From Triplophysa rosa (lineage: Eukaryota > Chordata > Actinopteri > Cypriniformes > Nemacheilidae): a stretch of DNA of 64,000 nt. Position 1 is the first letter of the stretch, and every line of letters starts with the position of its first letter. A program made the translations under genes and the position numbers. Of this stretch, positions 44,227 through 55,748 are shown piece by piece. The stretch is taken from contig NW_026634162.1 in NCBI RefSeq assembly GCF_024868665.1, positions 102,868-166,867 on the forward strand. Reading direction: 5' to 3'. The notes beneath the pieces were generated by a model. That model was not told where the DNA came from, made no database searches, and worked only from the letters and a program-made list of their open reading frames with translations.

Positions 44227-44488
44227 AGGTTGATTATGTACTACCAGAGCAGAGACATCCACTGCCCTCTTACCTGGACTACAGACACAACCGATCCATC
44301 AAGGCCTACCAGACCGGATACTTTCACAGTTTGTGTGCTGAGGTCTCTGACAGCAAGATCCGTGTCTTTGAGATAAACCTGGGAGCTGGGATGAAGCGTT
44401 TAGGGGGAGTTTGTACATGGGATCCTGAATCAATCCAGCATGGAACACATCTTTGTGATGGACCACTCAGACCAAGAACCGCATATAG
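44227..44488 (+). CDS. ptprb: ptprb exon: membrane-proximal region, part 2
   Basis: This 262-nt exon goes from phase 1 to phase 2, with the acceptor atttgcag|AG and the donor tatAG|gtacaa. It encodes (E)VDYVLPEQRHPLPSYLDYR, SIKAYQTGYFHSLCAEVSD, INLGAGMKRLGGVCTWDPE and LCDGPLRPRTAYR. The cysteine pattern (LCAE, GVCT, LCDGPL) and 'CDGPL-P-TAYR' are conserved in vertebrate PTPRB. The split Arg codon joins the next exon without a shift. Confidence 0.88.
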
Positions 44489-45083
44489 GTACAACTGAAT
44501 TGTTTAGAGTATTTGTTTTAGCATGTAACATTTAAGTTTTCTATTCAAAATTTAGGCTTCATTCAACTCAAAGTGCAGTACAGTCGAACAGTTTCAAATA
44601 TTAAAAGAATAGTTCCCAAAAAATATGCACTCATAATTCACTCACCCTCGTGCCAAGCGTATATGACTTTCTTCAGCTGAATCAGTTGTATTCTGACATC
44701 TACTAGCTTTGCAATGCATTGGGCCCAGGATATATGAAGCTACAAAAAGTGCATCTATCCATCATAAAAATTAGTCCATATGACTTTTGAAGTAAAATGA
44801 TACGTTTGTGGGAGATAACAATTCATATTCAGAGTTAATTTAGCAATCATATGCACATTTATGCATTAGGCGGATGCTTTTTTCCAAAGCGATTTACAGA
44901 GCATTCAAGCTTATAAATTATATCCATAATATTTTTAGTAAAACTAGGATAATACCAATCGTAATCAGTTTGCCATAAAAATCATGGTTACTATATTTTA
45001 CTATAAAAAAAAACTCTATGGCAGAATTGAAGTAAGTTTAAGATGGGTAAAAGTAAATAATCCTGCTGTTTTATTTGGTCTAG
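44489..45083 (+). other. Intron with a common teleost repeat scrap
   Basis: About 44600-44830 ('aatagttcccaaaaaatatg', 'cactcataattcactcaccc', 'gtgccaagcgtatatgactt') resembles a widespread fish dispersed repeat. No exon; the acceptor is ggtctag at 45083. Confidence 0.45.
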
Positions 45084-45190
45084 ATTAAGTGTGCGTGCCT
45101 TCACTCAGCTGTTTGATGGCGAGAACAGAGAATTTGCTCAAGCACTTTACACAGACACCTACTTCTCCCTCCCATTGTTAACTCAGTCAG
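45084..45190 (+). CDS. ptprb: ptprb exon: membrane-proximal region, part 3
   Basis: This 107-nt exon, phase 2 to phase 1, has the acceptor tttggtctag|A and the donor tcaG|gtaaga. The product is (R)LSVRAFTQLFDGENREFAQ then ALYTDTYFSLPLLTQS. 'RAFTQLFD' followed by 'LYTDT-FSLP' is a strong PTPRB signature just before the transmembrane segment. It is followed by an 11.9-kb intron filled with mobile DNA. Confidence 0.88.
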
Positions 45191-46349
45191 GTAAGACAGT
45201 GTTAGATTACTGTAATTATGGGCTTTATTAACAGGGCATTTAAGAGTGTGTTTGTGTTTTTGCTGGAAAGTATTGTTGTCAGGATTACCTGTTCTGTCCC
45301 AGATAGCACAGGTACATCTGTTAGATGTCTGCTAAGGATCTGGAAAACATCTGATATGAAAAACATCCAATAAACGACTACAGATGTTGTCCAGATGTCT
45401 ATATGACATCTGTCAGGAGACATCTTACACTGTAAAAAATTACACTGTGATATTACAGGAAATTACTGGATACTAGTTGCATGACTTTCACAGGAATTCA
45501 CTTAGAAACTTACAAGAAAATCCTGGAAAGTGACAGAAAATACTGTGATTTATTTTATGTAAACATTACTGGTGGGCATCTTGACACAAAACAACCACAC
45601 TGATATATTTTAACATATTTCAGTTTAAATTGTTTTTGGGTCAAGCCACCTCTAACATTTAAGTTAGTCTGGAACTAGGCTTGAGCCCTGTCTGGGAAAC
45701 CCCCCCTTTACATTTAACTTATTATAATAGTTAATGCATGCCTTCTTTTTACCAACTCAAGTTTAAATTTCCAACTTGTATATGTAATTTCATGTACTAA
45801 AGAGTACTAGAATTAGTGCAGTTAATGCTCATTGAATGATGCAATACACATCATGTCAATACCTTAACCTCCCACAACCTAAGCACATATATCACTCTTC
45901 TGAACAATGTTAAGCACAAAACTCAAAATTACAACAAACTAAGTAAACATTAAGTAAATAAAATAAGTAAATAAGTAAAATTACCTTATTCAGTAAATTT
46001 CACTGTTCGGTTTTACAGTACGGACAGTACGGCATTAAGTTTTTACAAGAATCAAGTAACCCACATTAAAAAAACAGTGTGATTTTACAGGAAATTACAG
46101 GCTAATACTTTCAGTGTAAAAGTGAAGTACTGTACTGTGACTTTACAGGATATTACTGGCTACTAGTTGCATGACTTTCACAGTAAAAGTAAAAGCAGTA
46201 CTGTACTGTGATTTCACAGTAATGATAGGGATAGGCAGTATACATGTATTTAAAATACGTATTGAACTACAAAATACTATTTTGTATTTTATCCCTTAAC
46301 ATGCACATGGCCCGTGGGCTGGCTAACAATTAATATTTGTTTTGTTGAA
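45191..46349 (+). other. Intron with 'acatctg' and 'cactgtaaaa' dispersed repeats
   Basis: About 45299-45425 starts cccagatagcacaggtacat and repeats 'acatctg/cagatgt' phrases in both orientations, a small palindromic fish repeat. About 45426-46230 has diverged repeats of 'cactgtaaaaaattacactg', 'tgatattacaggaaattact' and 'ggctactagttgcatgactt'. No exon. Confidence 0.45.
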
Positions 46350-46942
46350 AGTAATTAATTTGTATATCACCATCATGGTTTTTCCATAAGTTGGCCTCTT
46401 GATTCTTGACTTTCAAATGTTACATTCTTTTGGTCTGCCTGCTGTTCCCGTGTGCTTTTAAAATACATTTATTATAGTAATGCAAACATGAATCTAATCC
46501 AATGATGTTGGTTCTCAAAATAGCCCTAACCGTAACCTTTTAATTTGATTCACTGATCTCATCTGGACTGAGTGCTGTGCTGTAGAAAGAACATTATATG
46601 ATGAGTGAGTTTAATTGCATTTTTGAAATAATTGTGAAAACAGGTAGCATTAAAAAACAAACTATTCTAAACTATACTAAATCACACATAAACATCGAGA
46701 ATTAGTGTATGAATATCAACAATGGTGATAAACAACAACAAAAAATTCATGCAGCAATGCATGCTGGGCAGAGGTGTATAGTCCAGGGGCCAAAAAGTAA
46801 AAGTCCTGCCATATTTTTGTTTCACCCATGAACCCATGAGCTGATTTCACCAGAGGAGGAACCAAGTCATTCCTTTCAAGCCACAAGCAAGTCTCAAGTC
46901 ACATCCAAGTCCTCAAAGAGTTAAAGTGAATGAGATAATTAA

Positions 46943-49154
46943 TAAGCTTCTGTGAGGACATGTGTATTCCCACCAGGACTCGCTTAACATACAACAATGA
47001 CAAACCATGGTTTACAATGAAACTGAGACAGCTTCGTCAGGCCAAAGAAGATGCTTACAGAAGTGGGGACAAAGTCTTGTATAATCAGGCCAAAAACACA
47101 CTGACAAAGGAGATAAGAGCAGCTAAGAGAAGCTACTCTGAAAAGCTGAAGAACCAGTTTTCAGCCAACGACCCTGCATCGGTGTGGAAAGGCCTGAAAG
47201 ACATTACCAACTACAAGCCATCATCCCCTCAGTCTATGGGTAATCAACGACTGGCTGACGACCTGAACGACTTCTATTGTCGTTTTGAAATGCAGAGTCT
47301 CACCCTTCACACCCGCCCTGACCCTATCTCTGCTATACCATTAACACCTCCTCTTGACACTCAACCTGCACTTAAGATCTGCGAAGAGGATGTTTGCCAG
47401 CTTTTCCGCAAACAAAAGATCAGAAAAGCACCAGGCCCAGACAATGTCTCACCCTCCTGCCTGAAAGTCTGTGCGGAGCAGCTGTCGCCCATCTTCACTA
47501 ATATTTTTAACAGATCTTTGGAGCAGTGTGAAGTCCCTTCATGCTTCAAACGCTCCACCATCATCCCTGTACAGAAGAAACCCAAAATATCTGGACTTAA
47601 TGACTACAGGCCTGTTGCTTTAACATCTGTGGTCATGAAGTCATTTGAGAGACTTGTACTGGCCCACCTGAAGGACATCACCAGACCACTTCTTGATCCC
47701 CTCCAGTTTGCTTACCGAGCAAACAGGTCTGTGGACGATGCAGTAAACATGGGACTGCATTACATCCTACAACACCTAGACAGACCAGGGACTTACGTCA
47801 GGATCCTGTTTGTAGACTTCAGCTCGGCCTTCAACACCATAATCCCAGACCTCCTCCTGCCCAAGCTTACCCAGCTCTCTGTGCCAACCTCTACCTGTCA
47901 GTGGATTATTAACTTCCTGTCGAACAGGCAGCAGCTAGTGAGGTTGGGAAAATTTAAATCCAGCACATGTACCATCAGCACCGGAGCTCCTCAAGGATGT
48001 GTTCTTTCTCCACTGCTATATTCACTCTACACAAACGAATGCACCTCTACAGACCCTTCTGTCAAACTCCTGAAGTTTGCAGATGACACCACAGTCATTG
48101 GCCTTATTCAAGACGGTGATGAATCTGCCTACAGAAAGGAGGTTGCTCAGCTGGCTGCCTGGTGTAGTCAAAACAACCTAGAGCTGAATGCATTCAAGAC
48201 AGTGGAGATGATAGTGGATTTCAGAAGGAACCCTCCATCACTTCCTCCCCTCACCATCCTGGACAGCACTGTGGATACTGTGGAGTCATTCAGGTTCCTG
48301 GGCTCCACCATCTCTCAGGACCTGAAGTGGGAGTCCCACATAGACTCCATTGTAAAGAAGGCCCAGCAGAGGTTATACTTCCTCCGTCAATTGAGGAAGT
48401 TCAACCTACCACAGGAGCTACTGACCCAGTTCTACTCAGTGGTCATCGAATCTGTTCTGTGCACTTCAATTACTGTTTGGTATGGCTCGGCCACCAAATC
48501 AGACCTACGAAGACTACAACGGACAGTTCGTAGTGCTGAGAAAATTATTGGTGCTCCTCTGCCCACACTTCAGGACCTGTACGATTCCAGAGTGAAAAAC
48601 AGGGCAAGAAAAATCATCATTGACTCCACACACCCAGCACACAAACTCTTTGATCTGCTGCCCTCTGGCCGGCGCTTTAGAGCACCAAACACCAGGACTT
48701 CCAGACACAGAAGCAGCTTCTTCCCCCAGGCAATCTCCCTCCTAAACAGATAACTGCTCCTTAAGAGCAATATTCCACTTCCACTACTCCTATAGTGTGC
48801 ACTATAGTGCCTTATTATATCTACATCTTATGTATACATGTATATAACACTACCTCTACTTACTAAATTATCCATTTGCACAAGTGTACATACAATCTGT
48901 TAATATGTTTATTCTACTATATACTACCCTGTACAATGTCTCTTATATGTTATTATCCCCCATTTTCTGTAAAATAGTCTTTATTTTATATATGCACAAT
49001 TTAGAATCTTTAGACTGTAAATCGTATTATATTGTATTGTATTATATTGTATTGTCATTGTGTTGAATGTCTGTACTAGAAGCTTCCAACACCAAAGAAA
49101 ATTCCTTGTGTGTGCAAGCACACTTGGCAATAAAGCTCTTCTGATTCTGATTCT
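46943..49154 (+). mobile_element. 5'-truncated non-LTR retrotransposon (L2/CR1/Rex1-type), TSD gataattaa
   Basis: The insertion is flanked by a 9-bp duplication gataattaa (46934-46942 and 49155-49163), interrupting the W element. It contains the reverse transcriptase frame and a 3' UTR with 'gtgcaagcacacttggcaat' and 'aataaagctcttctgattct', ending in a (TGATTC)n-like tail. The endonuclease part is absent, i.e. 5' truncation. The open frame and clear duplication suggest a recent insertion. It lies sense to ptprb. Confidence 0.85.
46960..48753 (+). CDS. Reverse transcriptase of LINE (partial ORF2)
   Basis: 597 codons are open without a break. The true ORF2 would start upstream, in the endonuclease domain that this copy lacks, so the first Met is only formal. 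Reverse transcriptase motifs are in order: DYRPVALTSVVMKSFERLVL (fingers), VDFSSAFNTIIP (motif A with the catalytic D), TGAPQGCVLSPLLYSLYTN (motif B), and KFADDTTVIGL (motif C, FADD at about residue 373). The C-terminal part has the VWYGSATKSDLRRLQRTVRS phrase found in fish L2/CR1/Rex1 elements. The protein would copy LINE RNA at nicked target DNA. Clade within that group is not resolved. Confidence 0.85.
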   Translation: MCIPTRTRLTYNNDKPWFTMKLRQLRQAKEDAYRSGDKVLYNQAKNTLTKEIRAAKRSYSEKLKNQFSANDPASVWKGLKDITNYKPSSPQSMGNQRLADDLNDFYCRFEMQSLTLHTRPDPISAIPLTPPLDTQPALKICEEDVCQLFRKQKIRKAPGPDNVSPSCLKVCAEQLSPIFTNIFNRSLEQCEVPSCFKRSTIIPVQKKPKISGLNDYRPVALTSVVMKSFERLVLAHLKDITRPLLDPLQFAYRANRSVDDAVNMGLHYILQHLDRPGTYVRILFVDFSSAFNTIIPDLLLPKLTQLSVPTSTCQWIINFLSNRQQLVRLGKFKSSTCTISTGAPQGCVLSPLLYSLYTNECTSTDPSVKLLKFADDTTVIGLIQDGDESAYRKEVAQLAAWCSQNNLELNAFKTVEMIVDFRRNPPSLPPLTILDSTVDTVESFRFLGSTISQDLKWESHIDSIVKKAQQRLYFLRQLRKFNLPQELLTQFYSVVIESVLCTSITVWYGSATKSDLRRLQRTVRSAEKIIGAPLPTLQDLYDSRVKNRARKIIIDSTHPAHKLFDLLPSGRRFRAPNTRTSRHRSSFFPQAISLLNR

Positions 49155-50440
49155 GATAATTAAGTGAGTAATGAAATGATGATTGAGCATTAGTGATGAA
49201 CACCTGCTGTTATTGAGAATCACAGAGGATCAGATGTTGATGTTTTATTGGTTCAGATGATGTCACCATCATGGAGATCAGTGTTTGCTTTAGTTGGGCT
49301 CTTGACCCTTGACCCCTGTGTTAGATCTCTCTCTGTATCAATGCATGTGCTGTTGTAAAGCAGAGAGATCAGAGCTGTGCAGTGAGCAACTCTTCACTTC
49401 TCTTCACTGCTTTCATATGATGAGATAATCAACTGTTTACAGCCAAAGTATTTTCTTTTCTTCACGTCTATGTTTATTTTTAAATCAATGTAACACATAA
49501 AAATTTGAACTCCGGCACTTTCTAGACACACACAGACATCAAGAACCAGCATAAGAAGCTCAACAATGGTGACAATCAACAAAACGCTTCATGCTGCAAT
49601 GAATGAAAAACTCCCATCATGCAATGCAGTATGACTAATTACTGTCACCACTGTTGAGCTTCATATGATAAATGTTCATGTGTAAAAGACTGATCAGAAT
49701 GTGTTATCTCTATATTGAAGATATTTATTTAGGAGTTTTTTATATCCAAATGTAACTATTAAACCCAGAGAGATTTAAGACAGAAACTTTCAGCTGATGT
49801 CATGTAAGGTTGTGGCTGAAGTCAGTTGAAGTTCTTGTGTTTCTCTTTTCTTCAGTGATGTTGATTGTTAACAGCAGGTGTTCATCACTAATGCCCAAAT
49901 TATCATTTAATAAGTCAGGTCAGCACCTGATGAGCATCTCATCATATGAAAACAGTGAAGAGTTGCTCACTGCACAGCTCTGATCTCTCTGCTTTACAAC
50001 AGCACATGCATTGATACAGAGAGAAATCTAACACAGGGGTCAAGGGTCAAGAGCCCAACTAAAGCAAACACTGATCTCCATGATGGTGACGTCATTTTAA
50101 CCAATAAAACATCAACATCTGATCCTCTGTGATTCTCAATAACAGCAGGTGTTCATCACTAATGCTCAATCATCATTTAATTACTCACTTAATTATCTCA
50201 TTAACTTTAACTCTTTGAGGACTTGGATGTGACTTGTGACTTGAAAGGAATGACTTGGTTCCTCCTCTGGTGAAATCAGCTCATGGGTTCATGGGTGAAA
50301 CAAAAATATGGCAGGACTTTTACTCTTTGGCCCCTGGACTATACACCTCTGATGCTGGGTAACATCATAGAACAAATCTCATTCATGATTCCCAGCATGC
50401 ATTGCAGCATGAAGCTTCCTCTTGTTGATTGTCCAAAAAT

Positions 50441-51598
50441 GTGGACCTGAACCCGAAGAGACCCGTGATTGTGCTACACAGACCCGACCCGGACCCGTCT
50501 AATATTTGAAAGTTAGACCCGAACCCGGCCGGAAAGACAGACCCTGGACCCAATCAGCTCAAATTCCACAGCAAATTGCTGTTAAGTCATTAAACAAATT
50601 TCAAAAATAAAAGTTTTTGTCTTACCTACTAACGTTACTCCCTCTTACCGGATTGTGATGCAATCCTCATTGTTAATGTGGTATCCATGTTATTCCTTTC
50701 TTGCCGATTGAACGAGCAGCATTACTTTGCTATTATCTATGTGCTCTGAGCCGAGTCTGAACAACAATTTAAGATATAACAAGACGCTTAATTTATGTCA
50801 ATATAAACATGGACTGGGAAAAGTTGCAATGCGCATGGTGGAATAAGTCCCGCCTTCCAAATAAAAGAGCCAATCGTCAATTGTTAACGTCACGTTGTCA
50901 CTGCTTAATCTCCGGTTGCCATAGAAACATGACGTGCACTTGTGCGTTAGCTGCCTGCCTGCCCTGGAGCAACCTCAGCAATCTAAAACATTATGTTTTA
51001 ATGCAATTTAAGCATCATAGAAAACATTCATGTGTCAGTTCATCTCCAATTTCAGGTTTTGTTTCTTTGAAATATGTTATTTAAATGTGATTGTACAAGG
51101 CTGCAAGCAGTTTTGAGGATTTAAAGTTTGTTTGCATTTATTGCACACAATAGGGAATTAAATTTAACATAAATCTGCTAATCTGTCTGTCTGTCAACAA
51201 CAGAGTCCAAGAAAAAAAATCACAAATGTAGTAAACTTATACAGAAAAACTTCTGTATACAATCTCATGTTATCAAAAAAGCATTTACAAACAGATATCT
51301 GAACTTAAATAAACAATCATAAAATACCATCTTTAAGTGAACTGGGAGAGTGCTGCTTTTAAATTTCATATAGGCTTTAAAACTTTGCCTACAAAAAACA
51401 ACCATAGATCTTTTTCAGCTATTAAGTCACTGCATTGTGTAATCAATGTGCATTAAATTGTCCTTACAAGTCATTTGCTAATATTAAGCATATCCTAATT
51501 CTATTTCAATGTACAGTATGTTCTTGAATTGAAGCACTGAACTTATGAAAAAGGAACTAATGTTTTAAATACAAAATAGGCTGGGCAAAAAACAAAAT
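50441..51598 (+). other. Intron with 'gacccgaacccg'-rich hAT-like remnant
   Basis: About 50445-50560 repeats 'gacccgaacccg/gacccgacccgg' phrases as found near the ends of some fish hAT elements, but neither end with a duplication was found. An open frame of 91 codons at 50809-51084 lies within it and has no domain. 51100-51598 is AT-rich. Confidence 0.4.
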
Positions 51599-53456
51599 AT
51601 CCCAGATAGCAAATTTTTGTGGCCCAAATCCGGCCCACACCTTACTCCCCATACCACCTCATCTGGCCCACATACCGCATGTAATGATGGCACTTGGGCG
51701 GTCCGCTCCTGTTTGCCAGGTTTGGGCCACAAGCAAGCCAAAGCAATGCCGCATGTCAGCCAAAAACAAAACAAATAAAGCAGAACTGACCCAAATATGA
51801 GCAACAATTTTATTTTTAATTCTGACCAAGATTCAACCCAGACCAACAATTTGTATTATTATATTTTTAATGAAGTGATGATTGAGTCATTAGTGATGAA
51901 TATCTGCTGTTAACAAACAGAATCACTGCAGAAAAGATCAACAAAAACTACAATAAAATAATTTACCCAAAGAAACACAACAACTACAACCGAAACACAA
52001 CCCAGCTAACAAAAGTTTGTTATAAGAACGTTCCTTAGAGGTTTTTCACGTTTTAAAATATTAAAAATGTCCGTTTTTTGTTTTAAGAACGTTCCCAGCT
52101 GACAAAAGTCACCATCATGGTGATCAGTGTTTCCTTGAGTTGGGCTCTTGACCCTTGACTTTTATTCTTTTGATGCTCTGTAATTATTTACTTTTGAAGT
52201 ACATTTGTTATGGTAATGCAAATGATTATCTAATCAAATGTTGTTGGTTGGTGGTCATTGAGATTACTATAATGTTAAAATCGGAATAAATTGCTGAGCT
52301 GCTGATCCTGAAAGAACATTATATCATCTGGGGGTTTGATTGCATTTTGCTGTCTAGAAAGATTTGTGAAAATAGAAAAGAAAAGTAGAATTTAGACACA
52401 CAGACATCAAGAATTAGTGTATGAATCTCAACAATGGTGACAATCAGTAAACGAAAACTTCATGTTGCAATGCATGCTGGGTAACATCATAGCACAAAAC
52501 TTATTTATAATTCCGAGCATGCATTGCAGTTGATCCGTTTATCTGAATTAGTTGGTTGTTTCTCACCATTGATGAGATTCATACACTGATTCTTGATGTC
52601 TGTGTGATTCTAGAATGTGTTTTGATAAACACACATCCATTTTTCACAAATCTTTCTAGACATCAAAATACAATCAGACTCCCTGATCTTATAATGTTCT
52701 TTCAGTATCAACAGCATAGCACTCAATCCAAAAAAGAGTACTAAACCAAACTACAACATCACAGTGGTGTCAATGGTTCCATACCAACACCATTTGGTTA
52801 GGTTCTTGTTTGCACTGCCATATCAAGTGCACTTTAAAAGCACACAGTTTCAGCAGATCACATAAAGTAATAGACAATGGTCAAGATCCCAACTCAAGGA
52901 AACACTTATCACCATGATGGTAATATTCTTAAAACATTAAAATATGTTTTTAAAACGTATTCAAACACATGAAAAACCTCAAAGGAACGTTCTTATAACA
53001 AACTTTTGTTAGCTGGGTTGTGTTTCAGGTTGTAGTTCTTGTGTTTCTTTGGGTAAATTTATTTTTTTCAGATTTTGTTGATCTTTTCTGCAGAGAATCT
53101 GTTTGTTATCAGCAGATGTTCGTCACTAATGTCTCAATCATCACTATAATAATAATGAAACTCAATACAATTTCTGTCAAACAGGAGCACAGAAAGGTGT
53201 TGGTTTGGGGATAAATCTGGGCCAGAATTGAAATGAACTGTTGACTATATTTGGGTCAGCTCTGCTTTATTTGTTTTGTTTTTGGCTGACATGCGGCATT
53301 GCTTTGGCTTGCTTGTGGCCCAAACCTGGCAAACAGAAGTGGTCCGCCCAAGTACCAGCATTCCATGCGGTATGTGGGCCAGATGAGGTGGTATGGGGAG
53401 TAAGGTGCGGGCCAGATTTGGGCCGCAACAATTTGCTGGTTTGGTTGCTGTCTGGG
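51599..53456. repeat. Foldback element copy (Z family), complete, with V inside
   Basis: It starts cccagatagcaaatttttgt and ends in the mirrored 'ttggttgctgtctgggta'. The inner V boundaries are agctaacaaaagtttgttat at about 52004 and the mirrored 'aacaaacttttgttagctgg' at about 53015. The core caccatcatggtgatcagtg is at 52111, and the loop tcaacaatggtgacaatcag / gcaatgcatgctgggtaaca at 52425-52495. It is the best copy for reading the module order: outer end, gatgaata(c)tctgctgttaac module, V end, core, loop. Confidence 0.75.
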
Positions 53457-53539
53457 TATAAATACAAAATAATCATTTCTTTAGCTCTTTAAGCTGTGTG
53501 TGTCTAATAAAGAGGTGCTTAGAGGTATAGGGCTGCTAT

Positions 53540-53850
53540 GTTGACATGTTGCTGTTCAGAAACAGCAAAGCATTTACACTAGCAGTGGTCAGGGAGGTAC
53601 GATGATTCTCCAGCATGCGACCAGAGATGTTGAAGGCTGACTCACAACTCACACTGGATGCAGCCACACAAAGAATCGTGCCATTGATGGAAACATGTTT
53701 TGGTTATGTTTCCAAAAACTAAGGATGTCTCTCTCATTTTCCAATGCGGCCTTGAGCTGCAAATATTGTTCTAGTTCATCAAGTCCTGTGTCCAATTCAA
53801 CATCCTCGATGTCAGCCCACCGGCTAAAGTGCGACACTGGTCCTGGTGGT
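53540..53850 (-). pseudogene. hAT transposase C-terminal fragment
   Basis: On the minus strand one frame encodes WADIEDVELDTGLDELEQYL and DILSFWKHNQNMFPSMARF, and another frame continues ILCVAASSVSCESAFNISGR then NHRTSLTTASVNALLFLNSN. Together these are the C-terminal dimerisation region of an Ac-type hAT transposase (SxxSCESxFN...L...A..LLFL). One frameshift separates the two parts at about 53665. The fragment ends where the X foldback begins. No terminal repeats of its own are visible. Confidence 0.7.
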
Positions 53851-54147
53851 GCACACTGTCAGAAAAAATGTGGCAGATTTGTACCTTTAGGGGTACAATG
53901 GTTGTTACTGGGGCAGTACCCTCAAAGGTACACATATTGTACCTTTCCACAGGGATACCCAGACAGCAAGCAACCATTGAATCAATGTAAAAAATAGCTG
54001 ATTGGTCAATGTTAATTGCATTGAATCAATATCACTTTTGCACCTGCAATTAATGTAGAAACAAATCACCATTATTGTGATCAGTGTTTGCTTTAGTTGG
54101 GCTCTTGACTCTTGAGCTCATCCTTAAGTTTCCTTTACTGTCTAACA

Positions 54148-54836
54148 CAGTGCTTTCCAAACTGGGGTACGTGAACAAAATCCTGCAATCTACTGTTTAC
54201 TTAATTATAATGCCCCTGACAATCAAGGCATGCTTTTCTCACAAGCTGAATATAAAGTTGTGTTCTCTCTAGTGTACACACAGCAAAAAAGTAGTCTTGT
54301 AGTGCCATAAAAGGTCAAATTCATGACATCCAATCAAGAAATATGCGTCCACTCATGCGTAAGCGCACGTCTTTACGTACCGCATGTGACTTCGCACAAA
54401 AATTACTGACAGACTTCTGGATAGCTTTGCATGTAGAGTATCCTGCCTTAGCCGATCGCGCTTTGAAAACATTACTGTCCTTCTCCACAACGTATCTTTG
54501 CGAGAGTGGGTTTTCAGCACTTTCCCACTTAAAGAACAAATATCGACACAGACTCTGCATAGAGAATGATTTGAGACTCAGACTTTCTCCGATACAACCA
54601 AACATCACAGAGTTATGCAAGTCATTTCAAGCACATCCATCTCATTAAGCAGTGAGTCATTTATTTATATATGAGTCATATATCATTTATTGTTTGATAA
54701 AAGAAAATTACATGTATTTAAAATGCAAATAAAAAAGTGTTTGAGACCACAATTGTTACTGTGAGAAAGGGGGTACGCAGAATGATGTTAAGTCCCTAGG
54801 GGGGGTACGCCATTGTAAAAAGTTTGGGAACCACTG
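54148..54836 (+). mobile_element. Internally deleted hAT element, TSD gtctaaca
   Basis: The ends are CAGTGCTTTCCAAACTGGGG and the mirrored 'AAAGTTTGGGAACCACTG', flanked by the exact duplication gtctaaca (54140-54147 and 54837-54844). Termini and the residual protein are related to the full element at 2501-5161. It is inserted in the X foldback, so it is younger than that copy. Confidence 0.88.
54343..54648 (+). pseudogene. hAT transposase C-terminal remnant
   Basis: It encodes KLLTDFWIALHVEYPALADR and FSTTYLCESGFSALSHLKNK, closely similar to the C-terminal dimerisation region of the intact hAT transposase at 3017-4891 (FPTTYLCEAGFSALVALKTK). Both end in HPSH/QPSH. Only about 100 residues remain after internal deletion, and there is no BED finger or catalytic region. 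Confidence 0.8.
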
Positions 54837-55748
54837 GTCTAACACATATGTTGTGCCAAAGAAAACTAAGATCCAGTGACATCAGAAAATGATTGTTACT
54901 TCATCACAATGAGTGTGATATGTTATTAATATGTGAACGTGCAGTTATGATACAGCTTAAAGAGAATAAAGCAGTGTTATGGACGAATAACAGAATAAAT
55001 TATTTTCACAAAATCGTTTCACAAAACTGCTACATTTCTGAATCAGTTAGACATGAAGAATCGGTGTATGAATCTCAACAATGGTGACAATCATCAAACT
55101 AATTCAGATAAACAGATCAACTGCAATGCATGCTGGGAGTCATGAATGAGTTTTGTACTATGATGTTACCCAGCATGCATTGCAGCATGAAGCTTTCTTT
55201 CTGTTGATTGTCACTTGTTGAGATTCATACACCGATTCTTCATGTCGAACTGATTCAGAACTGTAACAGTTTTGTGAAAATCATTTATTCTGGAAATTGT
55301 CCGTAAAAGTGCTAAAATCTTTTTAAACTTTGTCATAACTCCGCATCCACATATTAATAACATTCCACACTCAAAAGTAATATATAGAACCTCATTGTGA
55401 TGCAATAACAATCATTTTCCTGATCTCACTGGATCTTAGTTTTCTTTGCCCCAACATGTGTGTTAGACAATAAAGAAAACTGAACATTAGAGTCAAGAGT
55501 CCAACTATAGCAAACACTGATCACAATAATGGTGATTTGTTTCAACATTAATTGCAGGCGCAAAAGTGATATTGATTCAATGCAATTAACATTGACCAAT
55601 CAGCTATTTGTTTACATTGATTCAATGATTGCTTGCTGTCTGGGTATCCATGTGGATAGGTACAATATGTGTACCTTTGAGGGTACTGCCCCAGTGACAA
55701 CCATTGTACCCCTAAAGGTACAAATCTGCCACATTTTTTCTGACAGTG

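Larger units (their letters stand above)
46769..50351. mobile_element. Foldback hAT-like element (W family), TSD atgctggg, carrying a LINE
   Basis: The left end is cagaggtgtatagtccaggg and the right end is the mirrored 'cctggactatacacctctg'. They are flanked by the exact 8-bp duplication atgctggg (46761-46768 and 50352-50359). Arms share 'gtaaaagtcctgccatattt' with its complement at about 50306, and inner core phrases at 49265 and 50065. The LINE at 46943-49154 sits in its left arm. Without it the element would be about 1.4 kb, non-coding. Confidence 0.8.
46350..50440. repeat. Core-type foldback, split by element W at its loop
   Basis: The left part (46350-46768) has the core variant 'atcaccatcatggtttttcc' and the loop 'caacaatggtgataaacaac' then gcagcaatgcatgctggg. 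The right part resumes at 50352 with 'atgctgggtaacatcataga' and 'cccagcatgcattgcagcat', then breaks off after 'cttgttgattgtccaaaaat'. The interruption is the W element, whose 8-bp duplication is the loop sequence itself. Confidence 0.6.
53854..55748. repeat. Foldback element (X family), complete with both ends
   Basis: The left end is cactgtcagaaaaaatgtgg and the right end is the mirrored 'cacattttttctgacagtg'. TA follows on the right, and CA (probably a changed TA) precedes on the left, fitting a TA target site. The arms contain the ggtacaatgg hairpin, the core (54076 and 55515) and the loop at 55070-55225. A hAT deletion derivative (54148-54836) is inserted in the left arm; without it the element is about 1.2 kb. 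This copy defines the X family. Confidence 0.8.

Noticed and set aside
50809..51084. 91-codon open frame after the W element
   Set aside because: No domain, within a hAT-like remnant region, no splice or promoter signal.
53649..53837. 62-codon minus frame as an independent gene
   Set aside because: It is one half of a frameshifted hAT transposase C-terminus; annotated as a pseudogene.
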